From Flavobacterium cutihirudinis (GTDB lineage: Bacteria; Bacteroidota; Bacteroidia; Flavobacteriales; Flavobacteriaceae): DNA of 64,000 nucleotides. This document shows, piece by piece, positions 25,181 through 33,818 of the stretch (positions are counted from its first letter, which is position 1; each line of letters starts with the position of its first letter). The notes under the pieces were generated by a model. That model saw only the letters and a list, made by a program, of their open reading frames with translations, made no database searches and was not told where the DNA came from. The stretch lies in assembly GCF_003385895.1 (NCBI RefSeq), contig NZ_QRDQ01000008.1:1-64000 (forward strand). Reading direction: 5' to 3'. The position numbers were made by a program, and so were the translations under genes.

Positions 25181-26458
25181 TTATTTCCCTAAAATTCCTT
25201 TTTTCAGAATTTGCCCAAAGTCGTACATGTCTTCATAAGAACAATACAAAGGAACTGGTGCCAGACGAATTACATTTGGTTCGCGCCAATCTGTAATTAC
25301 TCCGTTTTTCATTAAGTAATCAAACAAAGCTCTTCCTTCTCCATGCAGAAAAACAGATAATTGCGACGCTCTTTCTTCAGGATTTGATGGCGTAATAATT
25401 TCAAAAGTACTTTCTACTTCTTTATCAATTTCGTGAAGAACGAATTCTAAATATGATGTGATGTGATCACGTTTTTTAATTAAAGCATCCATTCCAACCT
25501 CAGCAAACATTTCGACAGAAGCCAAGTAAGGCGCTAATGAAAGAACCGGAAGATTACTAATCTGCCATCCTCCCGCTCCGTGAACCGGATCAAAATTAGG
25601 CTCCATTTTAAAACGACGTTCTTTATTATGTCCCCACCATCCTGCGAAACGAGGTAAATCCGGATCATTATGATGTCTTTCGTGTACAAAAACTCCCGAT
25701 GCATTTCCTGGACCTGAATTCATATATTTATAACTGCACCAAGCGGCAAAATCTACATTCCAATCGTGAAGTTCTAATTTGATATTTCCAGCTGCATGTG
25801 CCAAATCCCAACCTACTTTTGCTCCGGCTTTTTGTCCAGCAGCTGTTATAGTTTTAATATCAAAAACTTGTCCTGTATAGTAATTTACTCCGCCAATTAA
25901 AACTAAAGCCAATTCATCGCCAACTTCTTCGATTTTTGCCAAAACATCTTCTAAGCGAATATTATGCTCTCCTTCACGACGTTTGATTTCGACAATAGCA
26001 TCTTCTGGTTTATATCCATGAAAATGAACCTGACTCTGAAACATATATTGATCAGATGGAAAAGCTTTTTCTTCGCAGATAATTTTATAACGTTTTCCTT
26101 TTGGCTGATAAAAAGAAACCATCAACAAATGAAGATTTACAGTCAAAGTATTCATAACCGTAACTTCTGACGGAAGCGCGCCAACAATCTTACTCAAAGG
26201 TTCTGCAAATCGTTCCTGATAATCCCACCAAGGTTTTTCGGCATAAAAATGACCTTCAACTGCCAGTTCTGCCCAGTCATTCATCACTTCGTCTATATAA
26301 GCTTTAGTGCGTTTTGGTTGTAATCCTAATGAGTTTCCTGTAAAATAAATAACTCGTTTGTCATTTACTTTAGGAAAAATGAATTGCTCCTGATAATGGT
26401 TTAGTGTATCGTTCGAATCTAGCTCTCGTGCAAATTCTCGGGTATTTTGAAAAGTCAT
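25181..26458 (-). CDS. kynU: Kynureninase
   Basis: This PLP enzyme cleaves 3-hydroxykynurenine or kynurenine to (3-hydroxy)anthranilate and alanine. The 425-residue protein has family blocks YFTGNSLGLQPK (38-49), WWDYQERF (77-84), WDLAHAAGN (217-225) and the PLP lysine K244 in CSYKYMNSGPG. It completes the pair with kmo at 12.9 kb. The genes for 3-hydroxyanthranilate dioxygenase and tryptophan dioxygenase are not in the window. It seems to be its own transcription unit, with no clear promoter box. Confidence 0.95.
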   Translation of the reverse strand: MTFQNTREFARELDSNDTLNHYQEQFIFPKVNDKRVIYFTGNSLGLQPKRTKAYIDEVMNDWAELAVEGHFYAEKPWWDYQERFAEPLSKIVGALPSEVTVMNTLTVNLHLLMVSFYQPKGKRYKIICEEKAFPSDQYMFQSQVHFHGYKPEDAIVEIKRREGEHNIRLEDVLAKIEEVGDELALVLIGGVNYYTGQVFDIKTITAAGQKAGAKVGWDLAHAAGNIKLELHDWNVDFAAWCSYKYMNSGPGNASGVFVHERHHNDPDLPRFAGWWGHNKERRFKMEPNFDPVHGAGGWQISNLPVLSLAPYLASVEMFAEVGMDALIKKRDHITSYLEFVLHEIDKEVESTFEIITPSNPEERASQLSVFLHGEGRALFDYLMKNGVITDWREPNVIRLAPVPLYCSYEDMYDFGQILKKGILGK

Positions 26459-26531
26459 TGTGTTTTTTGTTTTGTCTGCTAAAATAACAACTTTTGAAGT
26501 ATTTCGTTAAAATTTAACAAGTTTACTTTTT

Positions 26532-26583
26532 AGTCGCAGTCACAGTCTCAGTATTCAGTGTGGGACTGAAAACTGAGACTGTG
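26532..26583. repeat. Inverted repeat with agtcacagtctcagt arms
   Basis: agtcacagtctcagt near 26537-26551 is matched by actgagactgtgact near 26570-26585. Related cagt/ttcagt-rich fragments flank the terminators at 54268-54300 and 54615-54650. It lies between the queA terminator and the kynU start, so it might influence kynU expression; no evidence beyond position. Confidence 0.55.
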
Positions 26584-26598
26584 ACTGAAAACTATAAA

Positions 26599-26625
26599 AA
26601 AACCCGTCATTACTGACAGGTTTTT
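26599..26625 (-). terminator. Intrinsic terminator of queA
   Basis: aaaacccgtca pairs with tgacaggtttt (one mismatch) around TTAC. On the minus strand it ends in TTTTTTTA, 23 bases after the queA stop. Confidence 0.7.
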
Positions 26626-26647
26626 GAAGTTCTGAAATAAACTCAGA

Positions 26648-27697
26648 TTATAATATTAACATCGCGTCTCCGTAAGAATAGAATTTGTATCCTTCTTTGA
26701 TCGCTTCGTCGTATGCTTTTTTCATTAAATCGTGTCCACAGAAAGCAGAAATCATCATTAATAATGTCGATTTTGGTGTGTGGAAATTTGTAATCATACA
26801 GTTTGCAATACTGAAATCGTGTGGAGGGAAAATGAATTTATTTGTCCATCCTTCGTAAGGATTCAAAGTATTAGCAGAAGAAACAGAACTTTCGATTGCA
26901 CGCATAGAAGTTGTTCCTACAGCACAAATACGTTTTTTCTTTGTTTTTCCTTCGTTTACGATATCACAAGCTTGTTGTGTAATGATCAACTCTTCAGAAT
27001 CCATTTTGTGCTTAGACAAATCTTCAACCTCAACTGGATTAAAAGTTCCTAAACCTACGTGTAAAGTTACCTCAGCAAAATTCACTCCTTTGATTTCTAA
27101 TTTTTTCAAAAGGTGTTTAGAAAAGTGTAAACCAGCAGTTGGTGCCGCTACAGCTCCTTCTTCTTTTGCATAGATAGTTTGGTATCTTTCAGCATCTTCA
27201 GCAGTAACTTCTCTGTTGATATATTTAGGAATTGGAGTTTCTCCAAGTTCTGTCAATTTGTTTCTGAATTCTTCGTAAGAACCATCATATAAGAAACGTA
27301 AAGTTCTACCACGAGAAGTTGTATTGTCAATTACCTCAGCAACTAACGAATCGTCATCACCAAAATAAAGTTTATTACCAATACGGATTTTTCTAGCAGG
27401 ATCTACTAAAACATCCCAAAGTCTTTGCTCAGAATTTAATTCTCTTAATAAGAAAACCTCAATTCTTGCTCCCGTTTTTTCTTTGTTTCCGTACAAACGA
27501 GCAGGGAAAACTTTTGTATTGTTTAGAATTAAAACGTCTCCGTCATCAAAATAGTTGATTACGTCTTTAAACATTTTATGTTCGATAGTGTTTTTTTTAC
27601 GGTCAATTACCATTAAACGAGATTCATCTCTGTTTTCTGCTGGGAATTCAGCCAAAAGTTCTTTCGGTAAATTGAAATTGAAGTGTGATAATTTCAT
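26648..27697 (-). CDS. queA: S-adenosylmethionine:tRNA ribosyltransferase-isomerase QueA
   Basis: QueA transfers and isomerises the ribose of SAM onto preQ1 at position 34 of tRNAs, giving epoxyqueuosine. The 349-residue protein has the full family length and segments [12 protein letters not shown] (14-25), [13 protein letters not shown] (56-68), [10 protein letters not shown] and HVGLGTF (about 182-222) and the terminal [10 protein letters not shown] / SYGDAMLIL. With queE in this window, the organism makes queuosine de novo. It has its own promoter and terminator. Confidence 0.96.
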   Translation of the reverse strand: MKLSHFNFNLPKELLAEFPAENRDESRLMVIDRKKNTIEHKMFKDVINYFDDGDVLILNNTKVFPARLYGNKEKTGARIEVFLLRELNSEQRLWDVLVDPARKIRIGNKLYFGDDDSLVAEVIDNTTSRGRTLRFLYDGSYEEFRNKLTELGETPIPKYINREVTAEDAERYQTIYAKEEGAVAAPTAGLHFSKHLLKKLEIKGVNFAEVTLHVGLGTFNPVEVEDLSKHKMDSEELIITQQACDIVNEGKTKKKRICAVGTTSMRAIESSVSSANTLNPYEGWTNKFIFPPHDFSIANCMITNFHTPKSTLLMMISAFCGHDLMKKAYDEAIKEGYKFYSYGDAMLIL

Positions 27698-27760
27698 ATT
27701 TGAAGTTAGATTTTAAAATATCAATCTTAGACTTTTTTATCTAAAATTTTAAATCGCTTG

Positions 27761-27792
27761 CAAATATACGATTGTGAGATAGGCGTTGTCAA
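27761..27792 (-). promoter_or_regulatory. Promoter of queA
   Basis: Minus-strand TTG (27790-27792), a 21-base spacer and TATATTTG (27761-27768). The queA start is 64 bases downstream. No preQ1-type aptamer is recognisable in this short leader. Confidence 0.6.
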
Positions 27793-27890
27793 GTGTTTTG
27801 ATGTTTATTTTCAAAAGTCCTTGATTTTGTGGTGTTTCGGAAAGCATTAAAAATGTTTTTTTTCTATAAAAAACATTTTCAACATATTAT

Positions 27891-27990
27891 TGTCATTTCG
27901 ACGAAGGAGAAATCTCCACAAGAAGCTCGACAAAGATTGGATTTTCGTTGCGGAGTTACTCGCGAAGATTTCTCCTTCGTCGAAATGACA
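27891..27990. repeat. Inverted repeat with CATTTCGACGAAGGAGAAAT arms
   Basis: Perfect 25-bp arms (27891-27915 and 27966-27990) enclose 50 bases. The arm core, which encodes nothing, is from memory a well-spread intergenic repeat in Bacteroidota. It stands between the queA promoter and the aroA terminator, in a stretch without genes. Confidence 0.8.
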
Positions 27991-28024
27991 AACTTTGCGA
28001 TTATATTCAAACTAAGACAAAAAA

Positions 28025-28048
28025 AACCTCTGGTTGAAACCAGAGGTT
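28025..28048 (-). terminator. Intrinsic terminator of the DUF3857-mazG-aroA operon
   Basis: aacctctggtt (28025-28035) and aaccagaggtt (28038-28048) form an 11-bp perfect stem, followed by TTTTTTTTG on the minus strand. It is 70 bases after the aroA stop. Confidence 0.85.
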
Positions 28049-28083
28049 AAGTGATTAAGTTTTGTATAAGACCCTTCTTTAAA

Positions 28084-28109
28084 GGAACTTATATAACTTA
28101 TATGGTTCC
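28084..28109 (-). repeat. Stop-proximal 3' motif, copy 3
   Basis: AACTTATATAACTTATATGG, flanked here by ggaac/gttcc so that the ends also pair, lies 9 bases after the aroA stop and 36 bases before the terminator. Same orientation relative to its gene as copies 1, 2 and 4. Confidence 0.75.
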
Positions 28110-28117
28110 AAAAATTT

Positions 28118-29347
28118 TTACAATTCTGAAATTTGAAAATTTAAAGCTTTTAAATCGTTCCAAAAATCAGGGTATGATTTTGAAACTACTTCGGCATCAT
28201 CAATAATTATTGGCACTTTGATTGCTAAAGGTGCAAATGCCATTGCCATACGGTGATCGTTGTATGTTGCAATATGTATATCGTGATTAATATTTCCGGA
28301 ACGCTCCAAAGTCAAACTATCATTGGTTACTGAAATATTGGCACCTAATTTTGTCAACTCGATTCTTAAAGCCTCAAGTCGGTCAGTTTCTTTAATTTTT
28401 AAAGTATGAAGACCTGTTAAGTGACACCCAATCCCTAAACCTAAACAAGTTACAACGATTGTTTGTGCAATATCTGGCGTGTTGTTTAATTCAAAATTTA
28501 CATCTTGATAATTAAAACCAGCTACTTTTTCCAATGTCATTTTATTGCCTTGGAAAGTAGTTTTTACACCCATTTTTTCATAAAGAGAAACTAATTCTGA
28601 ATCTCCTTGAAGGCTGTTTTCTTTATAACTGCTCAAAGTTATTTTTGCAGCATCAGCCAAAGCTACTAAACTAAAGAAATAAGAAGCCGAACTCCAATCC
28701 GATTCTACAACCATTTCTTTTGATTCAACTGATTCTTTAGGATAAACTTTAATTACATTTCCTTCAAAACTTGTTTTTATCTCTAAATCATTCAGCAAAG
28801 CCAAAGTCATTTTGATATAAGGAACTGAAGTAATTTCTCCTTCTAAAGTCAATTCTAAACCATTATCCAGTTTTGAAGCCACTAATAAAAGTGCCGAAAT
28901 ATACTGACTACTCACATTTGCTGCCAAATTCACTTTTGAAGCAGTAACTTTTTTTCCTTTAATTCGAATTGGTGGATAACCTTCTTCTTTTTCATAAGAG
29001 ATTTCAACTCCCAATTGTCTTAAAGTATCAACCAAAATTTTGATAGGGCGTTCCTGCATTCTGCTTGAACCTGTCATTACGACTTCTCTACCTTCATTTA
29101 CAGCAAAATAAGCGGTTAAGAAACGCATTGCAGTTCCAGCATGGTGAATGTCTACGATTTCATCATTCCCAATTAATGCTTTCTCCATTACTTCGCTGTC
29201 GTCAGAGTTTGAAGTATTGGCTAAAGTAATATTTGGAAATAACGCCTTTAGCAATAATAAACGGTTGGTTTCACTTTTAGAACCTGTAATATTTAATTGC
29301 GAATCATCAATTGTGAATGATGAATTCGTGCTTAATTTTAAATTCAT
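28118..29347 (-). CDS. aroA: 3-phosphoshikimate 1-carboxyvinyltransferase (EPSP synthase)
   Basis: The enzyme joins phosphoenolpyruvate to shikimate 3-phosphate, step six of the shikimate pathway. At 409 residues it is slightly shorter than the usual 430. Seen blocks: GSKSETNRLLLLKAL (22-36), HAGTAMRFLTAYFA (74-87), RMQERPIKILVDTL (100-113), NDHRMAMAFAPLA (about 363-375) and the late SKSYPDFW. It lacks the classical full-length GSKSxSNRALLLA form, having Glu-Thr in that loop. It ends an operon begun by three DUF3857 genes and a MazG-like gene, with 135 bases of repeat-like sequence before it. Confidence 0.95.
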   Translation of the reverse strand: MNLKLSTNSSFTIDDSQLNITGSKSETNRLLLLKALFPNITLANTSNSDDSEVMEKALIGNDEIVDIHHAGTAMRFLTAYFAVNEGREVVMTGSSRMQERPIKILVDTLRQLGVEISYEKEEGYPPIRIKGKKVTASKVNLAANVSSQYISALLLVASKLDNGLELTLEGEITSVPYIKMTLALLNDLEIKTSFEGNVIKVYPKESVESKEMVVESDWSSASYFFSLVALADAAKITLSSYKENSLQGDSELVSLYEKMGVKTTFQGNKMTLEKVAGFNYQDVNFELNNTPDIAQTIVVTCLGLGIGCHLTGLHTLKIKETDRLEALRIELTKLGANISVTNDSLTLERSGNINHDIHIATYNDHRMAMAFAPLAIKVPIIIDDAEVVSKSYPDFWNDLKALNFQISEL

Positions 29348-29481
29348 TTTTTTAATTGTAAATTGTGAAGTATGAATTACGAATGATTAGAAACATAATT
29401 CAGCCCCGCAATTTACCACTCCCCATTCATAATTCAAAATTCAAAACTCATAATTCAAAACTTATGAGTGATATTTCACAA

Positions 29482-29808
29482 TTATTTCAATTTATCGTTG
29501 TTTTTGTGACGATCTTTATCTCTAACTGATTTTAAATCCATTTTTTTATCAAAAGCGGCCTGCAAATCGATTCCTGTCTGATTGGCTAAACATAAAACCA
29601 CAAAAACTACATCGGCTAATTCTTCGCCTAAATCTTTATTTTTATCACTTTCTTTTTCAGATTGTTCTCCGTAACGGCGCGCAATAATTCTGGCTACTTC
29701 ACCAACTTCTTCTGTAAGCTGCGCCATATTGGTTAGTTCGTTAAAGTAACGAACTCCGTGTTCTTTTATCCAGGTATCAACGTCAAGTTGTGCGTTTTTC
29801 AAATCCAT
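29482..29808 (-). CDS. MazG-like nucleotide pyrophosphohydrolase
   Basis: The 108-residue protein is a single-domain all-alpha NTP pyrophosphatase. The metal-binding ExxE (EEVGEVAR, about 33-40) and ExxD (EELADVVFVV, about 63-72) motifs are both present. Such enzymes hydrolyse non-canonical or excess nucleoside triphosphates to monophosphates. It is two bases downstream of the last DUF3857 gene, so it is co-transcribed. Confidence 0.9.
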   Translation of the reverse strand: MDLKNAQLDVDTWIKEHGVRYFNELTNMAQLTEEVGEVARIIARRYGEQSEKESDKNKDLGEELADVVFVVLCLANQTGIDLQAAFDKKMDLKSVRDKDRHKNNDKLK

Positions 29809-29810
29809 GA

Positions 29811-31802
29811 TTATATTTTTTTAAGGACAATTTTTTCATTTTGGCTTACGATTATCTTTTGAAAAAACTCTTTTAGCATTTCGTAATCCTCGGGTGCAAA
29901 AGTACTATTGTTTATTTCTTTTACACTTCCAATTTGGATTTTATTAGCATTAACAGAAAAATTCAGGCTGTAGCTAATTTCATTATCAACCGAACTAATC
30001 TTAACTGCTTTTGGCACTGATTCAATTTCATATCCTTCAGGAATTTCAATATTAAAAATAAATCTTTCTTGATTTTTGTATCCAAAATAAATCGGCATTT
30101 GTCTTTTTTCCTGACTAAAAGGATTTTTATTTCTGGTATAAAACATCAAAGGATTTATAAATATCTTACCTCCGATAGTTTCTAGTTGATCATTCGAAGT
30201 AAAAGAAAATGTTTCCAGAACACCTTCATTCAAATTTGACTTTTGATTTTCTATTTTATAATTTGAAATGGACAAAGCGCCTAACTCCTCTTCCAATTTT
30301 TCAAGATAATTGTCCTGTGTTTTAGTATTGTTATTCACTCTAAAAGTATAGGCATCGTAATCTGTATGATAAATTCTGGCTTGCCCGCTAATTTTTGCTT
30401 GTTCATCAATTTTAATTGAGTATGCAAAATTTTCTCTTGACGCTTTTAAAGGTTCTAAGTTAATTTCCGAAGAGGTTCCATCTTTTTTAATTAATCTTCC
30501 TTTCCAAGTAATAACATTTAAAGGTAAAATATCAGGAACTGTTAATTTATGAGTTGCATCCAATAAAATTTGCTTGCCGTCTATTTCAGCTGCTGCTATA
30601 ACATAATTGAATCCTGTTCTGGTTGGATAAACTGGACGACCATTTTCTACAGTACTAACTAAAACCGGGTTCGCATCGATCCCTCCCAATCTTAGCATAC
30701 TGATCAAAATAAAATTAATTTCGGCAACGTTACCTGTCTGATCTGCATATGCTTTTTTAACACCTTTATCAGTATAGTAATCATTCGTCTCATTCCAGTT
30801 CATTCTATTTTGAACGTATGTAAAAATAAGATTCATTCTTTCAGTTTTAGATTCAACCTTATCAACCAAACGTCTTACATCTTCAATCAAAAAACTGTTT
30901 TCATTGAGTTCCGTACCAAAATGAGAATCTTTAAATATTGTTGTCGCTACACCTTCCCAAGTTAAAGCATAATCTTTTACAGGCTGTTCAGGCAAACGAA
31001 CCCTCTCAAGTTCATGTTTAATAGTGCCTTTATAATTTTCGAAATTATCAACATAGGGTTCTTCTTTTATAGCAGGAATATCTTTTCCTGAGTAGAAAGA
31101 GTTAATTTGCTTATAAGTAATTGAATTCGTCTGATTGTATTCATTCTCAAATGATTGTCCTCCATTGGCAAATTTTGATTCGGATTCTAACGGAATATTT
31201 CCTATCAAAATTGGCTTATAAATATAAAACTCCGGAATTTCTGTTTTATAATAAAAATAATTAAGAGGAATATCATATTGAATATCAAAATCAGGAAATT
31301 TGACAATGTTCTCTGTTTTTAAAATATACTTGTATTCAATAATCGACCCCACTTTTACATTGGGCAGTGTAATGGTTTTTTCTTTCCAATATTCATTTAT
31401 TTTTTTCTTAAATGAACCCTGATTATCAAGTTTAGTTTTTACAATTTTACCATTCTCTAAATTATATGTGGCAGCATTTGAAAACTCCAGTCTGTCTTCT
31501 TGTAAATTTTCATAACCAATGTAAAACCGAACTTTCTGATCAGCCCAGCTTAATCCTTCTTTTTTATAAATTTTGATTTTGAACTCATAAACATGATTTG
31601 CCGAAAAACCAGCATCTCTGGTAAAAGTAAAAAACGTCCTTGCTTTTTTAAATAAAATTGCTGCTGGCGCTGCAGTATCTTGTGGACAAACCTTTTCTTG
31701 AAGTTCCGCAATAGTTACTTTTTCAAGTTCATAGTTTTGTGCGTTAATTTTCAAATTGCTAAAAATCAAAAAAGCAACTATTACTAAACTTTTAAATTTC
31801 AT
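29811..31802 (-). CDS. DUF3857 / transglutaminase-like secreted protein, catalytic residues missing (third paralogue)
   Basis: The 663-residue protein has a signal peptide (about 1-22, ending NAQ), an N-terminal DUF3857 domain (about 55-230) and a transglutaminase-like domain (about 300-430), then a beta-rich tail. In the expected GDC of the active site it reads AEI (A360, E361, I362), and the catalytic His of the next motif is Tyr (Y400 in FNYVIA). It is therefore probably not a protease or transglutaminase but a binding or structural form. It is 2 bases from its neighbours on both sides. Confidence 0.9.
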   Translation of the reverse strand: MKFKSLVIVAFLIFSNLKINAQNYELEKVTIAELQEKVCPQDTAAPAAILFKKARTFFTFTRDAGFSANHVYEFKIKIYKKEGLSWADQKVRFYIGYENLQEDRLEFSNAATYNLENGKIVKTKLDNQGSFKKKINEYWKEKTITLPNVKVGSIIEYKYILKTENIVKFPDFDIQYDIPLNYFYYKTEIPEFYIYKPILIGNIPLESESKFANGGQSFENEYNQTNSITYKQINSFYSGKDIPAIKEEPYVDNFENYKGTIKHELERVRLPEQPVKDYALTWEGVATTIFKDSHFGTELNENSFLIEDVRRLVDKVESKTERMNLIFTYVQNRMNWNETNDYYTDKGVKKAYADQTGNVAEINFILISMLRLGGIDANPVLVSTVENGRPVYPTRTGFNYVIAAAEIDGKQILLDATHKLTVPDILPLNVITWKGRLIKKDGTSSEINLEPLKASRENFAYSIKIDEQAKISGQARIYHTDYDAYTFRVNNNTKTQDNYLEKLEEELGALSISNYKIENQKSNLNEGVLETFSFTSNDQLETIGGKIFINPLMFYTRNKNPFSQEKRQMPIYFGYKNQERFIFNIEIPEGYEIESVPKAVKISSVDNEISYSLNFSVNANKIQIGSVKEINNSTFAPEDYEMLKEFFQKIIVSQNEKIVLKKI

Positions 31803-31804
31803 TG

Positions 31805-33811
31805 TTATATTCTTTTTAAAACAATTTTTTCAGTTTCCTTTGCGATCATTCCCTGATAATATTCTTTTAGCATTTCATATTTCTCAGGCGAAACGATAGC
31901 TTCATTTATCTGATGAACAATAGCCAACTGAAGTATATTACCGCTGGTCACGATATTAAATTTAAACGAACCCAAATTGTCTTCCATAGCCAAAATAGTT
32001 GGCGCCGGCAATGTTTCAACTGCAAACCCATCAGGAATTGAAATAGAAATATTGAATTTATCAGCAAATGGATAACCAAAATCAACTGGATATTCTCTGG
32101 TTTCCTGTTTAAAAGAATTTTGTGTTTTGGTAAAAAACAACATTGGATTAATGTATATTTTGTCTCCAATTATTTCAGTCAGATTCTCTCCTTTAAACGA
32201 AAATTTTTCAATTGTTGGCAACGACAGGTCTTTTTCATTTATTCGAGTGTAATCATTTACTTCGATTTTATTGTTGTCATTTTCTAATTTTTCAAGATAT
32301 GCATCTTCTTTCACCTCATCTATTTCATTGCGGTAAAACATTGCATTATAGTCGGTATATTGTCTTCTGACATTTCCTGCAACTTTCCCTTGAGCATCTA
32401 CTGAATAGTTTATAAAAACATTATCGTTTGATACTTTTTTCGGCATTAAATCAACAGATTCCGAAGTACCATCTTTACGAATCAATCTTCCCTCCCAGTT
32501 TAAAACTCTGTAAGGCAAAATATTTGGATAGCTATATTTACTTGTTGCATCTAATAATACATTCCCATTAGTAGTTTCAACGGCAGCTATCACATAATTA
32601 AACGCTGTTCTGTTAGGAAATAATGATATTCCGTTGTCTCGTGTACTAACCAAAACCGGATTTGCATTCAAACCCGCGTAACGAAGCATCGCAGTCAACA
32701 TTAGATTAATATCTCCAATATTTCCTGATTTTTCTTTGTATGCTTTTTTAACGCCATTATCACAGCTGTAACCAAAAAGATTGTTCCATTTTACAGCCGA
32801 TTTTACATAGTTTAATACTGCACTTATTTTCTCGTCATCGGTTTTCTTATCTGCTAATAAAGGTTTCAGATCATTTTCAAAATAACCTGTTTTATTTAGT
32901 TCATCCCCAAAATCCTGATAATCATAAATTGTTTTTGCTACTGAATTCCAATCAGATGAATATGATTTTATTGGCGTATTTGGCCATTTAACCATCGACA
33001 GTTCATGTGATAAAGTTGTCGTATAATTATCAATGTTATTGACATAAGATTCATCTTTCATTGCTGGCAAATTATCACCTACATAGGCCGTTTTAGTTTC
33101 CTGATATTCTACCTTATCATAAGAAAAAGTTGTACCTCCCGCTTTTCCATCTGATCTTTCTTTATTTGTAAACATAATGGATGCTGCTTTTTTATCTGTC
33201 GTAACTTTCAAATTAGCAAATCCTTTTTGCATTACATTAAAAACATAGTATTCAGGGAAGTAAGTAGTCAATTCCGAATGTTTTACCGGAATATCATATT
33301 GAAATTTCCAGTCACGCATCCAGCTTACATATGGTGATCGAACTTTGTATCTAAACTCAATGATGGAGCCTTCTTTTACATTTGGCATTGTAATTTTTTT
33401 TCTTCCATAATATTTATTTACAGCTTCATCAAATTCTCCATCGCTTTTTAGTTTCGTTTTTTCAATTTTTCCGTCAACCAGATTAAATGTAACAGCATCC
33501 TGTATCTGGACATTTTCTTTTAATCCTCCCGAAATTGAATATCCTATACTCTGGTTGGCATAATCATACCCCTCTTTTTTATAAATTTTGATTCGGGTTT
33601 CGACGTCAGTCACTAAAACAAAACCGTCATTTACATTATACTCCACTCGGGCTACACCTTTTTTATATAGAATTGCGGCTGTTGCCGAGGTATCGCTCGG
33701 ATACATTTTTTCCTGTAATTCTGCAACTGATACTTTTCCTAATCTAAACTCCTGAGCCGAGAGTTTAAAAACAGAAAAAAGTAAAATCATTGTTAATTGG
33801 TTAATTTTCAT
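31805..33811 (-). CDS. DUF3857 / transglutaminase-like secreted protein, catalytic residues missing (second paralogue)
   Basis: The 668-residue protein is the closest relative of the third paralogue and shares its layout: signal peptide (ending SAQ, residue 20), DUF3857, transglutaminase-like core, tail. The active-site Cys position is Ile (GDI, I368) and the His position is Tyr (Y406). The Asp-containing LLDATSK strand remains. The near-identical C-termini of the two (TEKIVLKRI here, NEKIVLKKI in the third) indicate a duplication that followed, or went along with, loss of catalysis. Confidence 0.9.
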   Translation of the reverse strand: MKINQLTMILLFSVFKLSAQEFRLGKVSVAELQEKMYPSDTSATAAILYKKGVARVEYNVNDGFVLVTDVETRIKIYKKEGYDYANQSIGYSISGGLKENVQIQDAVTFNLVDGKIEKTKLKSDGEFDEAVNKYYGRKKITMPNVKEGSIIEFRYKVRSPYVSWMRDWKFQYDIPVKHSELTTYFPEYYVFNVMQKGFANLKVTTDKKAASIMFTNKERSDGKAGGTTFSYDKVEYQETKTAYVGDNLPAMKDESYVNNIDNYTTTLSHELSMVKWPNTPIKSYSSDWNSVAKTIYDYQDFGDELNKTGYFENDLKPLLADKKTDDEKISAVLNYVKSAVKWNNLFGYSCDNGVKKAYKEKSGNIGDINLMLTAMLRYAGLNANPVLVSTRDNGISLFPNRTAFNYVIAAVETTNGNVLLDATSKYSYPNILPYRVLNWEGRLIRKDGTSESVDLMPKKVSNDNVFINYSVDAQGKVAGNVRRQYTDYNAMFYRNEIDEVKEDAYLEKLENDNNKIEVNDYTRINEKDLSLPTIEKFSFKGENLTEIIGDKIYINPMLFFTKTQNSFKQETREYPVDFGYPFADKFNISISIPDGFAVETLPAPTILAMEDNLGSFKFNIVTSGNILQLAIVHQINEAIVSPEKYEMLKEYYQGMIAKETEKIVLKRI

Positions 33812-33818
33812 TGGTTGA

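Noticed and set aside
27698..27760. preQ1 riboswitch in the queA leader
   Set aside because: The leader is about 60 bases and AT-rich; no pseudoknot-type preQ1 aptamer with a C-rich loop was recognised by eye.
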